From: Candidatus Obscuribacterales bacterium
Lineage (GTDB): Bacteria > Cyanobacteriota > Vampirovibrionia > Obscuribacterales > Obscuribacteraceae
Length of the DNA: 64,000 bases
NCBI GenBank assembly: GCA_019744775.1
Contig: JAIETZ010000005.1
Coordinates: 62,001 to 126,000, forward strand
Reading direction: 5' to 3'
Shown: one piece after another, positions 24,039-33,416 of the stretch
How positions within the stretch are numbered: position 1 is the stretch's first letter
How the letters are laid out: each line of letters opens with the position of its first letter
Notes under the pieces: generated by a model
Told to the model about the DNA's origin: nothing
Seen by the model: only the letters and a program-made list of their open reading frames with translations
The model's database searches: none
Made by a program: the position numbers and the translations under genes

Positions 24039-25298
24039 GTGTCTTATCTCAAGCATACCGATCCAGAGGTATACCAAGCTATCCAAAAGGAGCTGGGTAG
24101 GCAGCAAAACGGACTAGAACTTATAGCTTCAGAGAACTTCGTTAGCGAAGCAGTTTTAGAGGCTCTTGGTTCGGTTTTGACTAACAAGTATGCCGAAGGA
24201 TTACCAGGCAAGAGATACTATGGCGGCTGTGAATTTGTCGACGAGGCTGAGGTTCTCGCTATAGAACGCATCAAAAAGCTTTTGTCCGCGCCACATGCTA
24301 ATGTGCAACCACATAGCGGTGCCCAAGCGAATATGGCAGTGTTCTTTGCCATGCTCAATCCTGGTGACACTGTCCTAGGCATGGCCCTTGATCAAGGCGG
24401 ACACCTGACACATGGTTCACCAGTAAACTTTTCCGGCAAGTGGTTCAACATCGTAAGTTATGGTGTCAATCCTGAAACAGGGCGCATTGATTACGACGAA
24501 GTTCTCAAACTTGCAAAAGAACACAAACCAAAGATGATCGTTTGCGGAGCCAGCAACTATCCGCGCATCATTAATTTCTCAAAGTTCCGCAAGATAGCCG
24601 ATGAAGTCGGCGCATATTTAATGGCTGATATTGCCCACATCGCAGGTCTCGTTGCAGCAGGGCTTCACCCGAATCCATTTCCTCACGCGCATTTTGTCAC
24701 CACCACCACTCACAAAACACTGCGTGGACCAAGAGGCGGTGTAGTGATGTGTCAGGAAGAATTCGCTCAGGCAATAGACAAGGCAGTATTTCCCGGACTA
24801 CAAGGCGGACCACTAATGCACGTCATCGCCGCAAAAGCTGTCGCTTTCAAAGAAGCCTTGGCACCTGAATTTAAGACGTACCAGCAAAACATCGTCGACA
24901 ACGCCAAACGCTTGTCGGAAGTTTTGATCAAAAATGGTCTTGCCATAGTTTCCGGTGGAACCGACAACCACCTTATGACGGTGGACCTGCGCAGTGTCAA
25001 CAGCACAGGCAAAAAAGCACAAGCCCTTTTGGAAAGTGTGCACATCACCGTCAACAAAAATACAATTCCAAATGATCCACAAAAACCGCATATTGCCAGC
25101 GGAATTCGCATAGGAACACCTGCTGTTTCTACTCGCGGCATGCAAGTGGCGGAAATGGATCTCATTGGTCAATGCATTGCTGATTGTCTAAAGAATCCTG
25201 AGGATCCGGCAGTTCAGGAAAAGGTTTTGAAAACTGTTGCAGATCTCTGTAATAAGTTTCCGCTCTACAAGGGCAATTTGGCATCGATATCCCGCTAA
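24039..25298 (+). CDS. glyA: serine hydroxymethyltransferase
   Basis: Interconverts serine and glycine with tetrahydrofolate, supplying one-carbon units. Seen: about 419 residues with [13 protein letters not shown] at the N-terminus, the [10 protein letters not shown] loop, [12 protein letters not shown] and the PLP lysine in [15 protein letters not shown] choose GTG 24039, seven bases after AGGAG (24027-24031); a TTG at 24033 is too close to that site. A WecA-type gene follows after 34 bases in the same direction and may share the mRNA. The 193 bases before glyA show no recognisable riboswitch. Confidence 0.97.
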   Translation: MSYLKHTDPEVYQAIQKELGRQQNGLELIASENFVSEAVLEALGSVLTNKYAEGLPGKRYYGGCEFVDEAEVLAIERIKKLLSAPHANVQPHSGAQANMAVFFAMLNPGDTVLGMALDQGGHLTHGSPVNFSGKWFNIVSYGVNPETGRIDYDEVLKLAKEHKPKMIVCGASNYPRIINFSKFRKIADEVGAYLMADIAHIAGLVAAGLHPNPFPHAHFVTTTTHKTLRGPRGGVVMCQEEFAQAIDKAVFPGLQGGPLMHVIAAKAVAFKEALAPEFKTYQQNIVDNAKRLSEVLIKNGLAIVSGGTDNHLMTVDLRSVNSTGKKAQALLESVHITVNKNTIPNDPQKPHIASGIRIGTPAVSTRGMQVAEMDLIGQCIADCLKNPEDPAVQEKVLKTVADLCNKFPLYKGNLASISR

Positions 25299-25332
25299 TA
25301 CAATAACTACGTGAGGACAGGCAACATTTAAT

Positions 25333-26595
25333 ATGGCTATTCGCTTCTGCCAGTTTCTATTATTTGCAGTTGGCATAGCCTGGATATTTTATGGCGCCCA
25401 CGAACAGCTAAACCAAACTCAAATTTCCGGTTTTCTGATTGCCTTATCCATGAGTTGGTGGCTGACACCTGAAATTCGCGCACGCGCAATGCGACTTGGC
25501 TTAATGGATAAGCCCGGTGAAGAAAGAAGAATTCACAAAATTCCTGTACCGCGTCTTGGCGGCGTCGCTATCTATATAAGTATATTCGTCACTTTTACAA
25601 TGCTCGTAGCGATTTGCGGCAGATTTCCCAAACAAGGTGGTCTAGCCGGCATTGCTGTGGGCGGCACCATTATCTTTGTTCTTGGTTTGCTTGATGATCT
25701 TGAGTCAATTCCAGCCAAAGTAAAACTCGCGGTGCAAGTCCTGGCTGCCTGTGCTGCCTACTCACTAGGTGTGCGCATCAAGTCGATACCAATTCCAACT
25801 ACTTTTGATTTTGATCTTGGCATATTCCACTTACAAGGCGGCGTGCCGATTGAATTGGGTATGTGGAGCCTGCCTTTAACCGTATTTTGGTTAGTGGCAA
25901 TAGCTAACGCCGTTAACTTGATTGACGGCATGGACGGGTTGGCTGCAGGTGTTTCGCTCATATCTGCATTGACCATGTGGGCTGTAGCGCTTGCCGTAAA
26001 TATCGACCAACCTTATGCAGCCTTAATTGCCGCAGTACTAGCTGGCGCACTCTTAGGCTTCCTGCGCTGGAACTTTAATCCGGCTCATATCTTCTTAGGC
26101 GACTCGGGCGCCTATCTTGCCGGTTTTATCCTCGGCGCAGTTTCCATAACAGGTGTCTTAAAAGGAGCAACTGCGGTCACGCTCATCGTGCCCACTTTCA
26201 TTATTGTCTGGCTCATCTTATTCTTCCCACTGCTTGATACTTCATGGGCCGTTGTACGCCGTTTATCAAAAGGCAAATCTATCTTCGCGCCCGATGCAGA
26301 ACATATTCACCACCGCCTGTTAAAGGCCGGACTTTCCCAGAAGATGACCGCATACTTGATCTACGGCATGTCCGGATTACTAGGCCTTGTTGCCGCACAT
26401 CTGGTTAACCAAGAACACTACTTGCTGGCTTTGGGCGGAGCAGTAATTGCTATGGCGCTTTTCTTTGCCGAAGTCCTCAACCGCCACAGACAACGCCGTA
26501 ATAAAGGACAGCGCCTGGAGCCGGATTTACTTCCCGGTGAATACAACAAACAAGAAGAGCCGCTTGTGGACAACACAGCGACTGAAACTAACTAG
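25333..26595 (+). CDS. WecA/TagO-type undecaprenyl-phosphate sugar-phosphate transferase
   Basis: Transfers a sugar 1-phosphate (usually GlcNAc-1-P) from UDP to undecaprenyl phosphate, starting an envelope glycan. Seen: 420 residues, about ten membrane segments, with the MraY/WecA family motifs RIHKIPVPRLGG, GLLDDLESIPAKVKL, NAVNLIDGMDGLAAG, FNPAHIFLGDSGAYLAG and HIHHRL. The HIHHRL form points to WecA/TagO rather than MraY. The sugar is inferred, not shown. The C-terminal 40 residues are polar and cytoplasmic. Co-directional with glyA. Confidence 0.92.
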   Translation: MAIRFCQFLLFAVGIAWIFYGAHEQLNQTQISGFLIALSMSWWLTPEIRARAMRLGLMDKPGEERRIHKIPVPRLGGVAIYISIFVTFTMLVAICGRFPKQGGLAGIAVGGTIIFVLGLLDDLESIPAKVKLAVQVLAACAAYSLGVRIKSIPIPTTFDFDLGIFHLQGGVPIELGMWSLPLTVFWLVAIANAVNLIDGMDGLAAGVSLISALTMWAVALAVNIDQPYAALIAAVLAGALLGFLRWNFNPAHIFLGDSGAYLAGFILGAVSITGVLKGATAVTLIVPTFIIVWLILFFPLLDTSWAVVRRLSKGKSIFAPDAEHIHHRLLKAGLSQKMTAYLIYGMSGLLGLVAAHLVNQEHYLLALGGAVIAMALFFAEVLNRHRQRRNKGQRLEPDLLPGEYNKQEEPLVDNTATETN

Positions 26596-26604
26596 ATCCA
26601 CAAA

Positions 26605-26988
26605 TCAAATAGATTGCTGTTGATCGTTTGGATGTTGTTTATTGAGTTTTTCCAGTTTGGAAAAATCAAATAAGTCTTCTTCTGCTAGATGATCAATATC
26701 AGACTGCACATCAGCAGGCAACGAATCGTAGTACTTCGCCACTACGCGTTCTTGTTCTTCCTGTTGCCGGCGCTTTTCTAATTCCTCAAGCTCGGCATAT
26801 TCTTTTAGGCGCTTTTCTTCAGTAATTTCCTTACGCAGGCGTTCGGCGTAATCACGCCGCATGTCGTAATCTTTTTTCCGGCGCCTTTCTAAATCCTGAA
26901 TCTTCTTGCGCTCTTCCTTCTCCTGAGCCTCGCGCTCCTGTCTTTCTTCTTCACGGCGCCGGCGAACCTTTTCTATCCATCTGACCAT
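26605..26988 (-). CDS. charged coiled-coil protein
   Basis: Not recognised. From ATG 26988 it is 127 residues, of which about 1-85 are an almost continuous Arg/Glu/Lys helix (for example RRREEERQEREAQEKEERKK), followed by a short acidic region (LPADVQSDIDHLAEEDLFDF). A single long coiled coil is likely. ATG 26988 has GGTG nine bases upstream; a TTG at 27021 is possible but less likely. It converges with the WecA-type gene. Such proteins may be scaffolds; no function is claimed. Confidence 0.65.
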   Translation of the reverse strand: MVRWIEKVRRRREEERQEREAQEKEERKKIQDLERRRKKDYDMRRDYAERLRKEITEEKRLKEYAELEELEKRRQQEEQERVVAKYYDSLPADVQSDIDHLAEEDLFDFSKLEKLNKQHPNDQQQSI

Positions 26989-27061
26989 CGAAATACACCC
27001 AAGGTAGTGAGGAAGCCCCAACTTCTACCTTAGTTGATCCCTTGATAACGGTCAAGGATGC

Positions 27062-28570
27062 CTAATATTCCTCGTCAGCGTGACTACGCTTGGTTTTCCG
27101 GGCAACGCCTGTCTTAATTGCGGCTAAGGCAACAGCCTCAGCAACAGATTCAGCAACTTTAGGATTAAAGACTCCTGGGACAATATAGTCCTCGTTAAGC
27201 TCATTAGGAGCAATAACATTGGCTATGGCATGCGCTGCAGCTAGTTTCATCTCTTCATTAATGTCGCTTGCCTGGCAATCCAGTGCGCCACGGAAAATGC
27301 CGGGGAAGCACAGAACATTATTAATCTGGTTCGGATAATCCGAGCGTCCCGTAGCCATAATGCGGACATACGGAGCAGCTTCTTCCGGCATAACTTCCGG
27401 AATAGGGTTAGCCATGGCAAACACAATTGGATCACGAGCCATTTTGGAAAGCCATTTGGCTTCAATTGTGCCTGGACCGGACAAGCCTAAATACAAGTCT
27501 GCTCCATCCAGCGCTTCTTCAATTGAACCCTTCAAACCAGTTGGATTGGTGTTATCGGCAAACCAGTCCTTCATGTAGTTCATGTTGTCGATACGACCTT
27601 TGTAGATTGCCCCTGATCTATCAAAACCGATGATGTTCTTCACACCAGCCGACATCAATATCTTGGAACAAGCAACACCGGCTGCGCCAACGCCTGAAAC
27701 AACAACTTTCAATTTGGACATTTCTTTTTTGACAATCTTCAAAGCGTTAATTACGGCTGCAAGAACAACAACTGCCGTGCCGTGTTGATCATCATGAAAT
27801 ACAGGAATATCCAATTCCTTTTTCAAGCGTTCTTCAATTTCAAAACAACGTGGAGCGGATATATCTTCTAAATTGATGCCGCCGAAGACAGGTGCAATGT
27901 GTTTGACTGCTTGGATAATTTCTTCAGTGTCTTGCGTAGCCAAACAAATTGGAAACGCATCTACTTTGCCGAATTCTTTGAAAAGCATTGCCTTGCCTTC
28001 CATAACAGGCAAGCCTGCTTCTGGTCCGATATTGCCCAGACCAAGCACAGCAGTACCATCTGTAACTACAGCTACAGTGTTGCGCTTGATAGTGAGCTTG
28101 TAGACATTTTCCGGCTCTTTGTGAATCGCCATACAAACGCGTGCTACACCCGGCGTGTATGCCATCGACAAATCATCACGAGTGGTCAGAGGCACTTTGT
28201 TGGTGACGCGAATCTTGCCGCCCAAGTGCATTAAGAAAGTTCTGTCGGAAATATGAACAACGGTAATACCATCAAGAGCCTCTAGTTGCTTCACGAGGTC
28301 GTCGCCATGATCCGAATCACGTACCGAAATAGTCAGATCACGAATGATGCTGTCTTTTTCAAATCCGGCAATGTCGATTGCACCGATGTCACCGCCAATA
28401 TCGCCGATAAGAGAAGTTACTCGTCCAAGCATGCCGGGTACATTTTTGATTTTCAGGCGCACGGTTAAGCTATTGCTGGCCGATGGTCTCACTGAAACTT
28501 TAGCTTCAAGCTTTGCATCTGATTTAGCCTCTGGCTTGGACTGATTTGGGATCTTGGTTGCAGACATCAT
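27062..28570 (-). CDS. NAD(P)-dependent malic enzyme with N-terminal ACT domain
   Basis: Oxidatively decarboxylates malate to pyruvate and CO2. Seen: an ACT-like domain at about residues 30-105 (VRLKIKNVPGMLGRVTSLIG), then the malic N-terminal domain with LTTRDDLSMAYTPGVARVC (Tyr as general acid), HDDQHGTAVVVLAA (metal/NAD site) and the NAD-binding VVSGVGAAGVACSKIL. 502 residues is a little longer than the usual bacterial short form because of the ACT domain. ACT domains often bind amino acids, so allosteric control is likely. AGGAT precedes the ATG. Divergent from the SOD-like gene. Confidence 0.95.
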   Translation of the reverse strand: MMSATKIPNQSKPEAKSDAKLEAKVSVRPSASNSLTVRLKIKNVPGMLGRVTSLIGDIGGDIGAIDIAGFEKDSIIRDLTISVRDSDHGDDLVKQLEALDGITVVHISDRTFLMHLGGKIRVTNKVPLTTRDDLSMAYTPGVARVCMAIHKEPENVYKLTIKRNTVAVVTDGTAVLGLGNIGPEAGLPVMEGKAMLFKEFGKVDAFPICLATQDTEEIIQAVKHIAPVFGGINLEDISAPRCFEIEERLKKELDIPVFHDDQHGTAVVVLAAVINALKIVKKEMSKLKVVVSGVGAAGVACSKILMSAGVKNIIGFDRSGAIYKGRIDNMNYMKDWFADNTNPTGLKGSIEEALDGADLYLGLSGPGTIEAKWLSKMARDPIVFAMANPIPEVMPEEAAPYVRIMATGRSDYPNQINNVLCFPGIFRGALDCQASDINEEMKLAAAHAIANVIAPNELNEDYIVPGVFNPKVAESVAEAVALAAIKTGVARKTKRSHADEEY

Positions 28571-28716
28571 TCTTATCCTGTGGAGTTTGTCAAAAAGGGT
28601 ATGGACGCCATGAGCTTCTGTAACAAAAGCTATCCATAAGAATAATAAGTTCTTGGAGGCTATTAAAGGGCAGACTGCGCCTTAAAAAATTGAATTTTGT
28701 TCGTAAAACATTACTC

Positions 28717-28744
28717 AGCGAGACTCTCTTGGCCTCTCGCTTTT
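28717..28744 (+). terminator. hairpin with T-tract in the SOD-like leader
   Basis: AGCGAGA (28717-28723) pairs with TCTCGCT (28735-28741), and the stem is followed by TTTT. It lies about 80 bases before the SOD-like start, between divergent genes, so it could attenuate a transcript started further upstream. The stem is only 7 bp with an 11-base loop. Confidence 0.35.
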
Positions 28745-28822
28745 AATGAAAAAACCCACAGCTTTTCTATGCTTAAGCGTATATGCTGGCATTACAGCAA
28801 CGGCTTTACAGAGGAGAAGGAA

Positions 28823-29620
28823 ATGACATCTCAAAATAACGAGATCATTGGAAACTATGAAGTTACCGACAAGGAAGTAATTACCAGACGCGAAGTGCTC
28901 TTGATGGGCGCTATGGCTGCCGGAAGTATAGTTGCTGCTTTGCCGGCTCAAGCTGATCCGGCAATTTCCGCAACCGCACCAGTAATTGCAGGCAAGGGTG
29001 ATCCTTATGCCGCCAAAGACTTCAGCAGCCTTATGACCAAAAAATTGCAGGGCATGTCTGCCAATCAGATAGAACAGCACCTAAAGCTATACAAGGGCTA
29101 TGTCGGTAAAGCCAACGAAATTCAAGCCAAGCTAAAAGATGTTGATATCACAACAGCAAACGCAACCTATTCTCCGTTGCGTGAATTGCTCGTTGAACAA
29201 AGCTTTGCCTTGAACGGTGTTGTCTATCACGAGTTTTATTTCAGCAACTTAGGTGGCGCCGGTGGCGAACCTACAGGCGATTTGAAGTCTGCTATTGAAG
29301 CGACATGGGGCTCCACAGGCAAATTCATGGATTACTTCAAGGCAGCCGGCAAGTCCATGCGCGGTTGGGTAATTGTTGGCTACAACACCCGTGATGGTCA
29401 GCTACACGCATATGGACTCGATATGCACAATATGTGGGTACCGGCCAATGTAATTCCAGTTGTTGTACTCGATGTCTACGAACATGCATATATGATCGAT
29501 TACGGCATCGATAGAGCTAAATATCTTGATGCATTTGTCGCCAATATCGATTGGGATATCTGCAACAAGAGATTTGCCATGGCTCGCAAACATCCAGGTG
29601 GACCAGATTCGACCATCTAA
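28823..29620 (+). CDS. Fe/Mn superoxide dismutase-like protein with Tat-type signal
   Basis: Seen from ATG 28823 (GAGGAGAAGGAA directly upstream): 265 residues. Residues 20-45 form a twin-arginine-like signal (ITRREVLLMG... ending ALPAQA). The SOD domain has candidate metal ligands H86 (IEQHLKLYKGYV), H136 (VVYHEFYF), D217 and H221 (LDVYEHAY). The first conserved box differs from classical enzymes: HEFYF replaces NHTFYW, and the segment before it lacks the active-site Gln of Fe-SODs; DVYEH replaces DVWEH. So it may be an active exported SOD of a divergent type or a metal-binding relative. It precedes a thioesterase gene by 11 bases. Confidence 0.8.
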   Translation: MTSQNNEIIGNYEVTDKEVITRREVLLMGAMAAGSIVAALPAQADPAISATAPVIAGKGDPYAAKDFSSLMTKKLQGMSANQIEQHLKLYKGYVGKANEIQAKLKDVDITTANATYSPLRELLVEQSFALNGVVYHEFYFSNLGGAGGEPTGDLKSAIEATWGSTGKFMDYFKAAGKSMRGWVIVGYNTRDGQLHAYGLDMHNMWVPANVIPVVVLDVYEHAYMIDYGIDRAKYLDAFVANIDWDICNKRFAMARKHPGGPDSTI

Positions 29621-29631
29621 CAAGGTGACCA

Positions 29632-30012
29632 GTGAACTCGACCGAGTTTCCTACAGATAAGCGACAACCGGCCATTCGTGTCATGCTTTTACCGCGTGAC
29701 ACGAATGCTGCCGGCACCATCTTTGGCGGCATCATCATGAGCTATATCGACTTAGCCGGAGCCGTAGAGGCTGGCAAGCATACGCAGCATCGTATCGTCA
29801 CCGTGGCCATGGACGGTGTTGTTTTCAAGCATCCAGTGCGCGTCGGTGAGCTCGTAAGCTTTTATTCCTCAACGGTCAAAGTTGGCAACACTTCCGTGCG
29901 AGTGCACATTGATGTTGAAGTTGACCGTAAAGGCGAAATTATTCACGTGACAAAGGCGGATCTAACCTTTGTCTCAGTTGACAGCCAAGGTAATCCAATT
30001 CCACTGAAGTAA
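29632..30012 (+). CDS. hotdog-fold acyl-CoA thioesterase (YciA-like)
   Basis: Hydrolyses acyl-CoA. Seen: 126 residues with RVMLLPRDTNAAGTIFGGIIMSYIDLAG, whose N-x-x-G-x-x-F/V-G-G pattern and the following Asp are the active-site helix of the YciA/BFIT group. The HPVRVGELVSFYSS strand is also typical. The GTG start at 29632 is preceded by AAGGTGACCA. It may be co-transcribed with the SOD-like gene upstream (11 bases) and the corrinoid adenosyltransferase downstream (52 bases). Chain-length preference is unknown. Confidence 0.9.
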   Translation: MNSTEFPTDKRQPAIRVMLLPRDTNAAGTIFGGIIMSYIDLAGAVEAGKHTQHRIVTVAMDGVVFKHPVRVGELVSFYSSTVKVGNTSVRVHIDVEVDRKGEIIHVTKADLTFVSVDSQGNPIPLK

Positions 30013-30064
30013 TGACCTCAAATTGGTTATGATATTCAACTGTGTGAAGTTGGACGGATCACCC

Positions 30065-30649
30065 ATGACATCGCCCGTCGATTTGCCGGAAAATTTAGAG
30101 CGCGTCCGCCTTTATTTAGGACAAGGATGCGGTAAGACAACTGCTACTTTTGGCGTGATCTTAAGAGCTATTGCTGCGCGCAAAAATGTCTCCATAGTCT
30201 TCTTCGACAAATTGGAAGAAAACTCCAGCGAAGGCAAAACACTGCGTTATTTAGCTGAAGCTTCTAACGGATTTGGAAAGTTGTCTGTTAATTACACAGG
30301 TGTCAATCGTATCGGCACAGGACCCAAAGGTAGTTTCCGTCTCTATAGCTCACCCAACGGACTTCTTCCTGAAGACACAGATGCTGCCCGGCAAGGTCTC
30401 AACTACGTCAAAGAAGCATTACAACGCGGTGACGATATCGTTGTCTGTGATGAACTTCTAGATATCGGTCGTGTCGGCATCATCAATTGGGACGAGATTA
30501 AGGCGGTTCTCGATGAACGCAAAGACCCGACAATGCTAATTCTCACAGGACGTATTGCCCCTGACTGGCTCACAGAACGCGCCACGACAATTACTCAAAC
30601 AACACAAGTTAAGCACCATGGTCGTGCCATTGTAGGCGTTGATTGCTAA
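30065..30649 (+). CDS. cobO: cob(I)yrinic acid a,c-diamide adenosyltransferase
   Basis: Adenosylates cobalt(I) corrinoids for coenzyme B12. Seen: a P-loop near the start (LYLGQGCGKTTATFGV), IVVCDELLDIGRVG as the Walker-B/DE region, LILTGRIAPDWLTERA and a final TTQVKHHG segment: these are CobA/CobO (BtuR) features in the right order. I start at ATG 30065; ATG 30029 or TTG 30023 would add a short N-terminal stretch. The next gene starts within its last codons. No other cobalamin gene lies in the window. Confidence 0.86.
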   Translation: MTSPVDLPENLERVRLYLGQGCGKTTATFGVILRAIAARKNVSIVFFDKLEENSSEGKTLRYLAEASNGFGKLSVNYTGVNRIGTGPKGSFRLYSSPNGLLPEDTDAARQGLNYVKEALQRGDDIVVCDELLDIGRVGIINWDEIKAVLDERKDPTMLILTGRIAPDWLTERATTITQTTQVKHHGRAIVGVDC

Positions 30650-31338
30650 GTCCATCCGGCATTGAGCTTAAGCCCACAGATGCCGACGGAATTTCTCGCG
30701 TCGAAATAAAGGACAGTGGCAGTAAACAATTACTTACGTGGGATCGTTACGTAAGACTAAACGCAGCCTCGCAAGCCATAAAAGCTACCGGTTGCATAAC
30801 AGTTTTAGACGCAGGAGGTTTTGACGGAGCGCTTGGTCTATTTCTTCCTGATAGAAGTATTGATTTAATTGATCCTGCAACAACAGGTGGCTCAGTTCTT
30901 CAAATTCCAGCCAAAGACAATTCCTATGATCTAGTCGCAGCAATAGATGTCCTTGAACACATCGAACCCAAAGATCGCCTATCAACGCTAAAAGAATTTG
31001 CGCGCGTCGCTAAGAACTGCATAATCCTCAACTATCCGTGTCGGGATTCCAAATCCGCACAAGAACTAGTTTTGAAACTCACCGGCAACGAATTAATTCG
31101 CCAGCATGTAGAGTGGGAATTGCCGGACAGCAACTGGGTTTTAAGTCAACTAGCAAAATATGGCTTTGCAGGCACCGTTACACCTCATACAAGCATTGCC
31201 GTCTGGATAGGACAATACGTCAGCCTTAATCTTGCTCAGGACAAAGCGGCTTTACTTAACCAGCACCTTGTAGAGAATTACGCGAATGAACCAACTACAC
31301 GCAATCTATATCATTTACTTGTGTGCAAGCGTAACTAG
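30643..31338 (+). CDS. class I SAM-dependent methyltransferase
   Basis: Seen: 231 residues. A Rossmann-type methyltransferase with motif I TVLDAGGFDGALGLFLP, motif II around DNSYDLVAAIDVLEHIEP and a C-terminal region of strands. The DVLEHI segment is typical of small-molecule methyltransferases acting on lipids or quinones, but no substrate is suggested. The TTG start overlaps the adenosyltransferase stop by seven bases, so the two are coupled. It converges with the APC permease, leaving no gap. Confidence 0.8.
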   Translation: MLSPSGIELKPTDADGISRVEIKDSGSKQLLTWDRYVRLNAASQAIKATGCITVLDAGGFDGALGLFLPDRSIDLIDPATTGGSVLQIPAKDNSYDLVAAIDVLEHIEPKDRLSTLKEFARVAKNCIILNYPCRDSKSAQELVLKLTGNELIRQHVEWELPDSNWVLSQLAKYGFAGTVTPHTSIAVWIGQYVSLNLAQDKAALLNQHLVENYANEPTTRNLYHLLVCKRN

Positions 31339-33264
31339 TTAACCGACAATAATTTTGGGCCGACGTGCAGGGTTGGATTCGATCTGGCGCAAGATTTCTC
31401 TGGTTATAGGCGCAGTTTCACCTTCGCCAAGAAAAATGTACTTAATTACATACGTAATTGGATTTCCCTCTGTCCAGCCAAAATAAACCTGGGGAATCAT
31501 TTTCGTTCGATCACGCAGATGTAGTAGTATGGCGGCAATTGTATTAGGAACCGCATGACTTTCACAACGAAGAACGCGCCTTCCATCAACAACATGTCCT
31601 GTGACCTGAAGATCTTCGCCTCCAAACTGAGAGGGATCACTCACTCGAACCTCTAAGAAGATGAAACGCGCTTCTTCAGCAGTTAACTTGTGAATTCGGC
31701 GCGTTTCAATTTCTTTTTCCGCATAATCCATACCACCTGGACGATGAGCAAGTAGACTGACGCCACCGGGTGCATCAATCTCTTCATTCAAAAAGTCTTC
31801 AGCCACTTCATCAAACAATACCTTGCCCACTCTAAGCTCAAATGAGCGAATGATGCGAGAGGCAAGGGAAAATGCAATGATCGTTCCTATGAAAAATGAA
31901 GCGATGTGCAGACCTTCGGGACGCTCAATCATGTTGACTATTGATGTGTAAACAAATACGAGAAGAATGGTGCCGAACAACAATTTCTTCCTTAAGCCCT
32001 CTTTCCAAACGGCTAGGGTGACTCCAAGGGCAGCGGATACAAACAGAACTAACACGCCGGTTGCGTATGCTCCAGCTTGAGCGTCAACACTGGCGTTGAA
32101 AATATACGTCACAACAAATGTTACGACCGTAAAAAACGATACTAATGGTCTTTGCGCTCTTGTCCATTCAGGAGCCATGCCATAACGTGGTAAATAGCGC
32201 GGAACAAGATTCAATAATCCTGTCATTGCCGAGGCACCAGCAAACCATAGAATGAGAATTGTGCTTATGTCATAAATAGTGCCGAGTGTTTCGCCCAAAT
32301 ACATATGTGCAAGGTAGGCAATCGCTCTTCCATCGGCCGGACCACCGGTTTGATACGCTTCAGGCGGAATTAAAATCGTAGTTACAATTGTACTTCCCAT
32401 GAGAAGAAGTCCCATCAGGATAGCGGCTGTTAAAAGAAGCTTCTTTGTATTAGCGATTCGGCCCTGTGGTTGATCATGATTGTCATCTGGATTTCCCTTT
32501 ACAAGAGGCATCACAGCAACGCCAGTCTCAAATCCGGACATTCCCAAAGCCAATTTCGGAAACAGTAATGCGGACACGCCAACCATGGTCCAAACGTTTC
32601 CAAATGAAGCGAATAAACCGGACTGCCAGTGAGACCAGGCTTCCGGATGCGCTGTTAACTCCATGATTGCTCGGCCAATTACGACCGAGTTGCAGACCAG
32701 ATAGAATAGAACAATCGCGACTGCTAGACCGATGGCTTCACGAAAGCCAGCAAGAAAAATGCCGCCCAAAAGTGCCAAGATGAAAATTGTCAATGATACT
32801 CTATCTTGCAAATATGAAGGCCAAATTGGATTTTGCAAGACGTGTGCCGTAGCGTCAGCTGCCGACAAAGTTATTGTGATAACAAAGTCAGTTGCGGCAA
32901 ATCCAAGGAGAATTAAAACTAGAGTTTTGCCGGACCAGCCAGGCAACAAGCGTTCAAGCATTGCCACACTACCTTGTCCATGCGGGCTTTCTCTAGCAAC
33001 CCGAGAATACAGCGGTACCAAGCCAAATAAGGTAATTAACACCACCAAAAATGTGGCAAGTGGCGACAGTAGTCCGGCGGCGATTAGAGCAATTCCTGGC
33101 TGATAACCCAGCGTAGAGAAATAATCTACGCCTGTAAGGCACATCACCTTCCACCACGAGTACTGATTGTGCAAATGCATTTTGCTAGTTGGGCGAATGC
33201 CCTCAAAAAACCAGCGTCGTATTTGGTTTTGCGGTGTCAATGCCCTGCGCTCAGCGGTAAACAC
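31339..33264 (-). CDS. APC-superfamily permease next to a KdpDE-like pair
   Basis: Seen: 641 residues. About 12 membrane segments occupy residues 45-490 (WWKVMCLTGVDYFSTLGYQPG opens the first), with a 150-residue cytoplasmic C-terminal domain. The unwound first helix GVDYFSTLGYQPG fits the APC fold. GTG 33264 has AAGGA upstream. Family: the APC superfamily holds amino acid transporters and also K+ importers (Kup, KimA). Inference: because a KdpD/KdpE-like pair precedes it and no kdpFABC is present, potassium import is a good guess, but amino acid transport is equally open. A separate promoter lies in the 152-base gap before it. Confidence 0.82.
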   Translation of the reverse strand: MFTAERRALTPQNQIRRWFFEGIRPTSKMHLHNQYSWWKVMCLTGVDYFSTLGYQPGIALIAAGLLSPLATFLVVLITLFGLVPLYSRVARESPHGQGSVAMLERLLPGWSGKTLVLILLGFAATDFVITITLSAADATAHVLQNPIWPSYLQDRVSLTIFILALLGGIFLAGFREAIGLAVAIVLFYLVCNSVVIGRAIMELTAHPEAWSHWQSGLFASFGNVWTMVGVSALLFPKLALGMSGFETGVAVMPLVKGNPDDNHDQPQGRIANTKKLLLTAAILMGLLLMGSTIVTTILIPPEAYQTGGPADGRAIAYLAHMYLGETLGTIYDISTILILWFAGASAMTGLLNLVPRYLPRYGMAPEWTRAQRPLVSFFTVVTFVVTYIFNASVDAQAGAYATGVLVLFVSAALGVTLAVWKEGLRKKLLFGTILLVFVYTSIVNMIERPEGLHIASFFIGTIIAFSLASRIIRSFELRVGKVLFDEVAEDFLNEEIDAPGGVSLLAHRPGGMDYAEKEIETRRIHKLTAEEARFIFLEVRVSDPSQFGGEDLQVTGHVVDGRRVLRCESHAVPNTIAAILLHLRDRTKMIPQVYFGWTEGNPITYVIKYIFLGEGETAPITREILRQIESNPARRPKIIVG

Positions 33265-33297
33265 TTTTATCCTTCCAGGTTGTGACTAAAAGTCCTA

Positions 33298-33317
33298 ACT
33301 TGGATAGATTTCCAAGT
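33298..33317 (-). promoter_or_regulatory. inverted repeat in the permease leader
   Basis: ACTTGGA (33298-33304) and TCCAAGT (33311-33317) form a perfect 7-bp dyad with a 6-base spacer. It lies in the transcribed leader, about 35-45 bases before the permease start. It may be a response-regulator site or an mRNA hairpin. Confidence 0.4.
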
Positions 33318-33349
33318 AATTCCCATTTAACTGCACTTCTAATCAAGGA

Positions 33350-33377
33350 AATATAAAGGATTGCGTGGTCTTATCAA
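33350..33377 (-). promoter_or_regulatory. promoter of the permease gene
   Basis: In minus sense, TTGATA (33372-33377) and TATATT (33350-33355) are separated by 16 bases, close to the sigma-70 consensus. Transcription would start near 33343, giving an 80-base leader before the GTG. Confidence 0.55.
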
Positions 33378-33416
33378 GAAAGTGTCAAGAGCGGCTTAAA
33401 ATTACACAATTCAGCT

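Noticed and set aside
28697-28822. N-terminal extension of the SOD-like protein by 42 residues
   Set aside because: It would start at a TTG without a ribosome site and put residues before the Tat signal; GAGGAGAAGG fits ATG 28823.
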